NCBI RefSeq assembly: GCF_029407905.1
Contig: NC_073624.1
Location: forward strand, 7,948,501 to 8,012,500
DNA length: 64,000 nucleotides
Reading direction: 5' to 3'
Source: Bubalus kerabau
Lineage: Eukaryota; Chordata; Mammalia; Artiodactyla; Bovidae
Positions 9,295 to 21,200 of the stretch are shown piece by piece. The translations under genes and the position numbers were made by a program. Position 1 is the stretch's first letter. Every line of letters begins with the position of its first letter. Under the pieces are notes generated by a model. The model saw only the letters and a program-made list of their open reading frames with translations, had not been told where the DNA came from and did no database searches.

Positions 9295-12200
9295 GTGAGG
9301 CGGGGTCTTCATGCCCGGGCCACTGCGGGGTGTGGGGCTTCTCTGAGGCCAGACCAGGCTTTGGCTGGGGTATGGGGATGACAAGGCGATCGTGTCGTGA
9401 CTGGGGCGTAGAGGAATGGGGCATAAGCTAAATGTTGCTGGGAGAATTTGGTGTAAAGGCCGACACCCTCTCCGCTCCTGGCTACAGTATCTGGGATGTG
9501 TGTATGTGTGGCGGGGGAGGGGGGAAGTGTGTGTCCCACACACCCACAAGGAGGAAGATATTGTTGTTCTCTTTGCCATCTGAAATTTAAAGGGCAGTCG
9601 TCCCCCTGTCCCACCCCACCGGGCGCACAAACTTTGACTGGACCAGAGGAAAACCTAGGTGTGAAGCTGTGTTGCTTAATCACATTCTTAACCAGTCTCT
9701 TTTCACACACTAAACTGCAGGTGAGAGGCAGAACCCAGGAGGGATACATACCTCTGGCCAATATTGTTGGCAGAAGATACCATTTTTTTTTAAGTCAAGA
9801 GCAAAGTTGCTTTCTACCGCAGGTGTGGTTTACTATGAGTAATGCTCTTGGTTCTTGAGCTTCTGGATGTCTCACTTCCATTTGACACCACTCTTTTGGT
9901 TCGGTACCTTCCTCTCTGGTTCTCATCCTGGTTCTCATTCTGGCTCTCTGCTTTCCTACATCCTTCTCTAGCTGTCAGTATGCACCTGACATCACTGGGA
10001 CTTCAGAGGCATATAACTGGCAGAATCTTGTCCTCTTCAGTTCAGTTCAGTCGCTCAGTCGTGTCCGACTCTTGGCGACCCCATGAATCGCAGCAGGCCA
10101 GGCCTCCCTGTCCATCACCAACTCCCAGAATTTACTCAAACTCACGTCCATCGAGTCAGTGATGCCATCCAGCCATCTCATCCTCTGTCGTCCCCTTCTC
10201 CTCCTGCCCCCAACTCCTCCCAGCATCAGGGTCTTTTCCAATGAGTCAACTCTTCCCATGAGGTGGCCAAAGTACTGGAGTTTCAGCTTTAGCATCCGTC
10301 CTTCCAATGAACACCCAGGACTGATCTCCTTTAGAATGGACTGGTTGGATCTCCTTACAGTCCAAGGGACTCTCAAGCGTCTTCTCCAACACCACAGTTC
10401 AAAAGCATTGGAGCTCATGTTCTGTGCAGACTAATGGAGGCTGAGCCCCAACTCCATCCTTGTTAGATAAGTGGCCTAAAAACTTTACTTTTGTAATCTT
10501 TAAATGGAGGCACTGACACCTACCTCACAGAGTTGTTATGTGAATTAGATGACACAGTAGTTGATGGAAGTGCCTGATTTAGGAGTCCTAGTTCGCTCAG
10601 ACCAGAAGAGCCTTTCAGCTAGGGTAAAGGTGCTGAAATGGAAGCTTGCTTGATATACCCTAGGATAGGCCTGGAGACCTTTGGAGTGGAGAAGCAAAGG
10701 GGGGCAAACAGGTTTCAGGAGACCAAATTGTGTGAGAATTTTAACCCTGAGTGTGAAAGGCAGCTGGCTAGCTGTTAGAGCAAGTTATTTTGAGCATGCA
10801 GCAACTTGCTGACTTACATTTTAAACATGATCACCATGGCTGCTCTGTTGACAGTAGACTGTAAGGGAACAAGGGTGAAGGCACGGAAACCATCAGCCCG
10901 CCAGGATGGTAGCAGTGGAGATGGTGAGAAGAGCTCATTCACCTGGAATATATTTCTAAGATAGAGCTACCAGGGCTTTGATGGTAGATTGGATGTGGGA
11001 TGTAATAGAATAAGCGCTGGTTGACTCCCAAGTGTTTTGGCCTTGAGCAACTGGAAGGATTATATTTCCATTTACTGAGATGGTGAAGACTATAAAGGAG
11101 CAGCTTCTGGGGGAAAGATGAGAATGGTTTTGGGTTTTATTTTTATTTATTTTTACTTCTTGGCCATGCCACTCAGCATGCAGGACCTTAGTTCCTGGGC
11201 TCGGGATTGAGCCTGTATGCCCTGCGTTGGAAACTCAGAGTCTTAACCGCTGGACCACCAGGGAAATCCCTGGGTTTGGTTTTTGATAGTTAAGTTTGAA
11301 ATGCCAAAGAGTAGTCATGAGACTAGATGAGCTCACCAAAGAAATGAGTTTTGTGAATGGAGGAGAAAAGTCTCAAAGGATTAGCCTGGAAGCAATGAGA
11401 GGACTAGCAAAGGAGACTTGGAGAAGGCAATGGCACCCCACTCCAGTACTCTTGCCTGGAAAATCCCATGGACGGAGGAGCCTGGTAGGCTGCAGTCCAT
11501 GGGGTCGCTAAGAGTCGGGCACGACTGAGCAACTTCACTTTCACTTTTCACTTTCATGCATTGGAGAAGGAAATGGCAACCCACTCCAGTGTTCTTGCCT
11601 GGAGAATCCCAGGGGCGGTGGAGCCTGGTGGGCTGCCGTCTATGGGATTGCATAGAGTCAGGCACGACTGAAGCGACTTAGCAGCAGCAGCAGCAGCAGC
11701 AGCAAAGGAGACTAAGGAAAGGCTGCATTGGGTAGGAGGTGAACTATTAATAAGAGAATGTGGTGTTCTGAGAGTTGCACGCAGGAGGGTATAGACCAAC
11801 TGGGTCAGATGCTGCTGATGAGTCAAATAAGATGAGGACTGAGGATCAACCGTTGGATTTATCAATCTGTTTATCAACATGATAAATCCAGTGGTTAACT
11901 GAGAAGACTTGTTTTGGTGGATTTGTAGGGTGAATAGTTGCAGTGCATCAAAGAGAATGAGATTGGGAAGATGGGAAATGTTTCTTCTCCTTTCTTTTTC
12001 TTAATAAATAGCCATTCATTCAACATCTTTATTGAGAGCTTTTTATGTGCCATGCACTGATTTAGGTGCTAGAAATAGAGTGGAGAACAAAAGGCTTTTT
12101 CTTTACAAAGTTTGCTTTCTAGTGGGGAAGTCAAGACAATAATTGACTAAGTCAAAAAACAGATTTTATGTAGTGTTAAGTTTTATGAGAGAAATAAAAT

Positions 12201-15200
12201 AAGGGTTAACAAACTTTTTCTTTAAGGAGGCAGCTGGTAAATAATTTAGGCGTATGGTCTCTGGCAAAGCTACTCATCCCTGCCAAGATAGTCTGAAAGC
12301 AGTCATTGACAATAATGGACGGAGCAGTGTTCTGATGAAATCTTAGTTTACAAAACCAGTCATTGCATAGACTTGACTCTTGTGGCTAGTTTTCTGAGTT
12401 CTGCTGTAGGCAGTAATTGGGGGTAGAGATGATATATCTTATTTTAACCTGCAAAGGCATTTCTATTTTTTTCTGTCTTGTTTCCTATTTTTCTCGTGTT
12501 AACAATTCTGCTTGAAATTAAGCACCTGGAATTTTCAATGGTTTTTCTTTCTCCCATAAGCTATGTTAGATTATCTACTAGATATACTTTTGTAAGAATA
12601 ATTTCTTTTCCTCTTGCTTTCTGGAACCTGTTAGAATGAGAAATTGCATTGTGTTTTGTTGCTTTATTGAATATCAGGCTGAGAGTGGTTCTCTTAACTC
12701 TTTGCAAATTTCTATTTTAAGGATAAACTTCACAACATGGACCTGCTTTCTTCTAATTGCTACCAAAGGAAAACAGTTTCACCACAAAATGTCACTACAT
12801 TTGATGAGAAAAATGGCATTACTTTTAATGTATAGTACTGTGGTTTAATTGACTCATGTTTAGTTAAATGCCTTGGCCATATACAAAGTTTTGAGATGAT
12901 CCAGGAGAGCATAGGGGTTAGGAGCACTTGAGTGCCTGAGTGCCTGACTTGAGCAAGGCAGCCTGTATCAGAAATGCTGGCAGTTTCCCTCACCAGCTTT
13001 TTGTCTTTGATATAAACTGGTGTAATTACTTGTTGCTTCTCCCTGAAAGATTGTTAGGTCATTGTTTAAGATGTTGATTTACAGCCTTTTTGAGTGGACA
13101 TGTTTCATGTTTGCTTAGTCACTTTTTTCCAGGTTCTATGCTTTCTCACCTCAAGTGTGGTGTATGCGCATACACATAACACTTTGAAAGTTAAACAGAT
13201 TAGTGATTTGGAGTGCTTTATGGTACATTTTGGTATAATTGCAGATAATCTCAAGTATTTGAGAACCAGAATTGTCCTGTTTCAGGAGAATGCTTTATGG
13301 CTAGTCGATGACTGTTGCCTGATACAATTAATGGCCTCATATGTAAATAATTCTCAAAATTTTGAGTATAACTGGATTTATAGTTGTATATTTTTGGTTC
13401 TCATATTAGCTTCCAAAGGTAGACTTTATTTGAAGAAATGTACATTTGTAATTAAAAGGAGATTTTATTAGTCTAGAATTTGAAAAGTGAGATTGGTTGG
13501 AATTGTCTAGGGGGTTTAGATGCTGAAACAGACATTGGGATTATAATGATAATAATTAATCGGTAGCTTTCAAGAGACTTCTTTTTCCCTATTGTTTATT
13601 TAAAATAAAAAAATTAATTGCATAATTTGTTTTAAAAGAATTACATTTCATTGAATAAATGCTGATGGTTAAAGAATTCAAGTCTTATAGAAATATGAAA
13701 GTTTTCCTTTCTCCTTGCCTTTTACCTTTTATTGTTCTGTGACTCAAAGCTCAGACAGAGCCATCCTTAGAACTGTGTAAGAAAGCTTATTCAGAGCACT
13801 TTTCACCAGTTGGTGTCAAAAGAGACAATTAAGCACAACTCTCTGACTCCTGGGCTTGTGAGGTAGCACCAGTGGTAGAGAACCTGTCTGCCCATGCAGG
13901 AGGCGTAAGAGAAGCAGGTTCAATCCCTGGGTCTGGAAGATCTCCTGGAGGAGGGATGGCAACCCTCTCCAGTGTTACTGCCTGGAGAATCCAGTGGACA
14001 GAGGAGCCTGGTGGGCTACAGTCCATATGGTTGCAAAGAGTCGGACTTGACTGAAGCAACAGGCACACAGGCACATCTGACTCTTACATACTTAAGTGGA
14101 CTTTTTACCTTGTAGGCTCACTACCTGCCTTTTAGAAATAGAAACCAAGCAGAACTTGTTGATTTTCTGTCCAAGGCCTCTGGATATGAAGGTCATGGGA
14201 AAGTCCCTGTCTTCGGGAAGCTCTTCTTAGGTGTGTAGTGGTGGTGTATAGTCAACGCTATGGTTTTTCCAGTGGTCATGTATGGATGTGAGAGTTGAAC
14301 CTTAAAGAAGGCTGAGGGCCGAAGAATTGATGCTTTTGAACTGTGGTGTTGGAGAAGACTGTTAAGAGTCCCTTGGACTGCAAGGAGATCCAACCTGTCC
14401 ATCCTAAAGGAAATCAGTCCTGAATATTCGTTGAAAGGACTGATACTGAAGCTGAAGTGCCAATACTTTGGCCACCTGATGCGAAGAAATGACTCATTAG
14501 AGACAACCCTGATGCTGGGAAAGATTGAAGGCAGGAGGAGAAGGGGGCGACAGAGGATGAGATGGCTGGATGGCATCACCGACTCTATGGACATGAGTTT
14601 GAGCAAGCTCCGTGAGTTGGTGATAGACAGGGAAGCCTGGTGTGCTGCAGTTCGTGGGGTCGCAAAGAGTCAGACACGACTGAACGACTCAACTGAACTA
14701 AATTGTAGGTTTGGGGAAGGTTGTACAGTTCAATCGCTCAAGGTATCTTATCTACCACCTCAAGGTATCTTATCTACCACCAAGATAAGACCTTGGTGGT
14801 ACCTAGGAAGAGGTGGTGGGTTGCCCCTGTGAAGGTGATGGGAAGCCCCCAAGGCTGACATATTACCAAGATTGTGCACAGTGGAAAGAGGTAAAGAAAA
14901 TCAGCCCACACACAGGAAAAGAGAATGTTGCTGTGTGGCCCAAAACATGAGATATCCACTGTATCATGTTGTTAAAAAGACTTCAGAAATGATTGATTTT
15001 TTAATAAAAAATATTCTTGTCATATGAGTATTCCATGCTGCTGCTGCTAAGTTGCTTCAGTCGTGTCCGACTCTGCAACCCCATAGACGGCAGCCCACCA
15101 GGGTCCCCCATCTCTGGGATTCTGCAGTCAAGAACACTGGAGTGGGTTGCCATTTCCTTCTCCAATGCATGAAAGTGAAAAGTGAAAGTGAAGTTGCTCA

Positions 15201-18200
15201 GTCGTGTCCGACTCTGTGCGACCCCATAGACGGCAGCCCACCAGGCTCCTCCGTCCATGGGATTTTCCAGGCAAGAGTACTGGAGTGGGTGAGTATTCCA
15301 TAATTGATGAATATTTTGCATTGTTTCTGACTTTTCACTGTGGTAAATATTCAGTACAAATGTTAATGTGACCTCACGCCACCGCATTATGAAGGAACTG
15401 TGGGATTATTTGGTTACGATTTGGAGGAAGACACGACTATCTGTGTCATCTTGGGTTGTTCATGTTTTCTCTTTGAACTTGAGTTTTCTGAGCTATAAAA
15501 TGGAAACTTTGCTTACTGGGTCCTCCCGAGAAGTCAGTGTGGTAACACTTGTGGAGTACCTATCTCAATACCTGTGATAATGTGGTAAAGCCATACTCAT
15601 TCGTTTCTTTATCAGATGTATTCTTGAAAATGCAGCATTTGGCCGATTTTAGAAATTCAGTGGAATTGAAATTTTCTCTCATCTTATGTGGTCAGCTCTG
15701 TCCATTCACTTGTGACAGATGACCTCGCCTTTTGCTCTAGATAAAATAGCGGCTACTTGGGATGAGCTTTCTAACGTTTCCATTTTTTCTAATTACAGAA
15801 TCAGCTACAGTTGCCCTCAGTATTTCCTTCATTGTGCTGATCTCAGGAAAGACGGATGTGGCTGGATTCTGCTACCTTTGATCTTGATCCTCCCCTCTTA
15901 CATTACCCACAGTTATCTTCTGGGACTTTGCTCCGTTCATTTTTCCTTCTTTCCTGTAACTTTAACCTTTTCCCAGTGTTTTTCCCTTCAGCTCTGTCCT
16001 GTAATGTAACCACACTGGTCTGGTTGAGAAACTGCCCTCTTAGGTGCTGCTCATTCTCCTTCCTTTGATGCTAAGTTTATTTAATGACTAGTCTGTACTC
16101 ACTGCCTTCCCTCCTCATCCTATTCTGATCACTGGACCTGCTGTCCCACAGACCAACACTGACTTCCAAATGGCTTAGTCTCCTGACTGTTTTTCATTTT
16201 TATTTAACTCAGCTTTGTAGTATTTCATACTGTTGACCCTCCTACCTTCTTAAAGCTCCTTCTGAAAGAGCCGTATTTTTTTAATGAATTTACTGAATAA
16301 CAATTGCTCTTTTGGAAGGAATGTAAGTCAGATCAGATCAGTCGCTCAGTCGTGTCCGACTCTTTGCAACCCCATGAATCGCAGCAGGCCAGGCCTCCCT
16401 GTCCATCACCGACTCCCGGAGTTCACTGAGACTCAGTCCATCGAGTCAACGATGCCATCCAGCCATCTCATCCTCTGTCGTCCCCTTCTCCTCCTGTCCC
16501 CAATCCCTCCCAGCATGAGAGTCTTTTCCAGTGAGTCAACTCTTCCCATGAGGTGGCCAAAGTACTGGAGTTTCAGCTTTAGCATCATTCCTTCCAAAGA
16601 AATCCCATTGCTAATTTTAGGGCCCTGATTAATATTGAGCCCTACTGCTAAAAAATGCTATAAAAAGTACATACAGAGAGCAGCATTTCTTGAGTGCCAG
16701 CTGTGTGCCTAGTATGATATTGGGTCTTTCCATAAGTTAATTCTTACCTCTTACAGCAGTCCCCACAGTTTTTATTGGTCCCCGGTTTACAAATGAGGAA
16801 ATCAAGGCATGGAGATTTGAAGTAATTTATGTGTGTACTCTAGCTGGCACTTGAACCTCAGTTTATTTTGTTCCAAAGCCCATGCTTCTTCTGACACTCA
16901 GGTATGTTTAAGCCTTCTGTTTACCTTGTATATTTGTGTTATCAGTATGAGGGTTAGCTTGATTGTTGTATCAGGGGAAAGACTTATATTAACTCTGGTT
17001 AGGTGAAGAACATTTTTTAATATGAAAGCCACAAGTGGCTTTCATTTTTGAAATTTCGTTAGCTCGAGATCTACCACTGACAGTGTATTTTAGTTGTTTT
17101 TCTTTTTAAAATAATCCTTCTGTCCAGTAATGCTGTGTACTGTATTAGAAAATGCTGTACACTGGTTTCAGGGGTGCTCCTCTGACTCAACCACCATTTC
17201 TGGAGTCCTCTGGAAATTCGCTTTGGAACTAGCATTGCATTTGGTTGGGTTGGGGGATTGTTTTTCATCCTTCAGGAGAGAATTAGCATTTTGGAAATGG
17301 TTGAATTTGGTTGGTCGGCCAACCCAAACATCATTGTTCATGCTGAAAGGGCACGATACTCTGCTTCTGTGTTTATATGTCCCCCTGTCTTGGTATTTCC
17401 AGAAAATTGTACATGCTTACGAAGCCAAGCCTTGACCAGGCTCACCCCACTGTTTCCTTCTGACTTTGTGGTGTTAAGTACCTCACTTCAACTCCATGTG
17501 TGTTTGTGTCATTCAAATTAAAAGGTAGACTGGATATTTATTGACCTTTTACAGGAGAGACATAGCCCAGAAAATGAATAAACTATCTGTTTTGGACATA
17601 TAACCTGAAACGTAGATATTGATACATTATTAAGGAATCCAGGTGCTGACGATGGGATTGTTCACAATAGAGAGAACCAGAAATGCCCAAGAACTTAGGC
17701 AAAAAGTAATCTGTATGACTCTGCTTGCCATTTTTATCTCTGGCTGTGATTTGTCTCCTATCTGCAGTATGGTGTTGCCAACTGCCTGAAGGTTTTGTTT
17801 TCTGTTTAGTCATTAATTAATTAGTTAAAAGTTCCTGTCCATAGTCTTAATAAGGAAGATAAACTCATTAACAACTAGATACCGTACAGTGTTGCAGCTG
17901 CTGCCGCTGCTGCCAAGTCGCTTCAGTCGTGTCCGACTCTGTGCGACTCCATAGATGGCAGCCCACCAGGCTCCCAGTGACTGGGATATATAGTACGTCC
18001 CCTTCATATGAATCTTCAACTTGAGAGCTTTCAGAGATGCAGATACGTGTTCCATCACTGTCAGGTGTGAGTGAAATGGCAGCTTGCCCTCCGTTGCTGA
18101 CGATCCTTCAGCTCTGCATCTCCTACCCCTCCCTCCCCTAGCCAGTAACTCCTTGCTTGTTCACTCAGTGCCAGACCCTGCATGCCAGCCGTCCTACTGT

Positions 18201-21200
18201 CCTGCTGTCCTTTTCAAGGTCCTGTACTATAAGGTTAAAAGTGTTTTCTTTATTTTTTGTGTTTTTATGTATATTTGCGTGACCAGTATTATAAACCTAT
18301 TACAGAACAGTACTATAGAGCCGATGGTGTTAGTTGGGTGCCTAGGCTAACTTTGTTGAACTAATGAACAAATTGGACTTAAGAACTCACCCTTGGAACA
18401 GAGCTCGTTTGTATGTAGTGGATTTACTGTAGTAGAATTTTGTACCTGGGATATATAATACTGCTCAAACTCAAGTGAGAGCGTACTTAATTTTTCATCA
18501 TCTGAAATTCACTGTGCCCAAGACTGAACTAGTAATTTCTTAAAACTATATCATTTACATTTTCTATTTTTCTGTCTATGTCCTGTCAGTTTTCTGTCTA
18601 TTTTCTATTTCTGTTTTCCTCTTTTCATTTACCTATTTCTGTCAATGGTATCTTCATTTCTCTGCCTCTCCCATCTCTCTTTCGATCCACATCCAATAAA
18701 TGAGCAGATACTATTGATTCTTCTATAGTTCTCCTGGCAGACATTCCTTCTCTATTTTCCTAGCCACCTCTCAAAGTGATTCAAAGCCTTATTATTTTAA
18801 ATCAGATGTATTGATACTTTGCTAAAGCAGTGTTTGTATTTGTGCTCTGGTCTTTCTGGTTGAAACTCTTGAGGCTGTGTGGATGGCCCCTTATAATGCC
18901 TCTGGTGTGTCTTTTAATCAGATACTTGTGTACCAAGAGCCTAACTTCAGATTCTGGGTTTTTTCCTCCCTGATTTTGTCATTGTCCTCATTTTCATATT
19001 TGGGATAAAGTGGTAGTTATTTTATGTTTGCTCTGATTTACTTTTGCTTGGTATTTGTTACTGTACAAAATTTTGTAAATTTTTTGGAGCAGGGGGATTA
19101 AGTTAAGAATGAATTTCTAGTTCACTTGTTAAATATCCAAGGAACATAGAAGAGAGGTGGTGGATGCTTAGGGGTAATTGATTCAAAATGTGAATATATA
19201 TGTTTGGGAATTAAACACATTATTGAATGATCTGTGGGTTAAAGAAGAAATCAAATGGAAATAAAAAAGCATTTAAAACTGAGTGATAGGGAATTTCTGG
19301 TGGTCCAGTGGTTAGGGCTCTGTGCTTTCACTGTGGAGGGAATAGGCTCAATCCCTGGTTGAGGAACTGAGATCCCACAAGCTGTGAGGTGCAACCATAC
19401 ACACACACACAAAAGACCGACTAGAATTACTTAGTGCAGACTTCACATTTAAAAAAAAACAACTGATAGCTCAGATGGCGCATACTAAAACTTGTAGCTA
19501 CACTAAAAACAAGTCATTGAAAAAAGTCCCTAAGTAAGTGGGAAGACGTCCTCTGAATAAGTGGGTTGGAAAACATTACTGTTAAGGTGGCAGTGCTTCC
19601 TAAGAGGATCTACCAGATTTGACATACTCCGTATCAAAATTCCAATTTGCTTTTTTGCAGAAATTGACAAGATGATCCTAAAGTTTATATGAAAACTCAA
19701 GGCATCCAGAGTAGCCAAAATAATCTTGGGGAAGAAAAATTTGGAGGACTCTTAGAATCCCGATTTCAAACTTAGTACAGAGCTACAGTAATCAAGAGAC
19801 TGGTATTGGCATAAGGATAGACAGGCAGATCAACAGAGCAGCACTGAGAATCCAAAAAAATAAACCTCCAAACTTGTGTTTAGTTGACTTTTGGCAAGGA
19901 CACCAAGGAACGTCAATGGGGAAAGAACAGTCTCTCCAATAAGTTGTGCAGGGACAGTGGGACATCCACATGCAACAGAATGAAGCTGGACCCCAGCTTC
20001 ACGCCACACAAAAATTAACACAAAATGATCCTCAGACATAAATGTAAGAACTCAAACTACAAAACTGTTAGATGAAGACATTGACATAAATCTTCATGAC
20101 CTTGGATTAGGCAGTGGTTTCTTAGATACAACACCAAAAGCACAAGTAATAAATATATACATTGGACTTGATCTGAATTAAGACTGTGCTTCAAATACTA
20201 TTAAGAAAGGAAAAACAACAGAATGAAGAACATATTCGCAAGTCTGATTTGCAATATCTGATAAAGTGTCTAGCCTCCAGAATATGTAAAGAATGTTTGC
20301 AGCTCATTAATAGAAAGGCAAATAGCCTAATTTAAAAATGCACAAATGGGACTTCCCTGGTGGTCCAGTGGTTAAGAATATGCCTTGTAATGAAGGGGAT
20401 ATGGGTTCGACCCCTGGCCCGGGAAGATCCCACAAACTGAGGAGCAACTAAGCCCGTGTGCCTAGAGTCCTTGCTTTGCAACAAGAGAAGCCACCACAAT
20501 GAGAAGCCCAGACTCATCACTAGAGAAAGCCCGTATGCAGCAACAAAGACCCACCATAGTCAAAAAGTAAAAATTAATAACTTCAAAAAAAATGCACAAA
20601 GGATTTGAATAGACATTTCTCTTGTGAAGATATATTAGTAGCCAATAAATACATGAAATGCAAGTTATCAGAGAGATGCAAATCAAAACCACAATGAGAT
20701 ACTATTTCACATCCAGTAGGATGGCTATACAACCCACTCCAGTACTCTTGCCTGGAAAATCCCATGGATGGACGAGCCTGGTGGGCTGCAGTCCATGGGG
20801 TCGCTAAGAGTCAGACACAACTGAGCAACTTCAGTTTCACTTTTCACTTTCATGCATTGGAGAAGGAAAGGGCAACCCACTCCAGTGTTCTTGCCTGGAG
20901 AATCCCAGGGACGGGGAAGCCTGGTGGGCTGCTGTCTATGGGGTCGCACAGAGTTGGACACGGCTAAGCGATTTAGCAGCAGCAGCAGCAGCAGCAGGAT
21001 GGCTATAATTAAAAGCACAGATAATGACAAGTGTTGCAAGGGTATGGAGAAACTTGAAACCTCATGTTTTGTTGTTGGGAATATAAAATTGTGTTGTCAC
21101 TGTGGAAAACTGTTAGGTCCTCAAAATGTCAAACATAATTACCATATGACCCAGCAATTCCACTGCTAGAGAATTGAAGACATAATGTAAAACTTTGTAT

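Larger units (their letters stand above)
8940..9320 (+). promoter_or_regulatory. CpG-island promoter of SLC25A17
   Basis: CpG dinucleotides become dense and G+C rises sharply here, unlike the AT-rich flanks. No TATA box is seen. A GC-box-like GAGGCGGGC lies near 9117-9125 and an ETS-like CCGGAAAT near 9097-9104. The transcription start cannot be fixed by reading. Confidence 0.8.

Noticed and set aside
8737..9630. 297-codon open frame on the minus strand across the SLC25A17 promoter
   Set aside because: It overlaps the CpG island and exon 1 in antisense and has low-complexity Pro/Ser/His-rich composition. No domain or start context supports a gene; GC-rich DNA lacks stops by chance.
9309..9761. 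150-codon minus-strand frame beside exon 1
   Set aside because: No recognisable domain, antisense to the CpG-island flank, and not supported by splice or start signals.
11381..11880. Minus-strand frames of 94-108 codons
   Set aside because: They are translations of a Bov-A2 SINE and its flank, not genes. The same applies to most short frames beginning near SINEs elsewhere.
17240..17320. GGTTGGGTTGG / GGTCGGCCAACCC text as a mariner element
   Set aside because: The similarity is short and the two halves do not form a convincing inverted-repeat pair.
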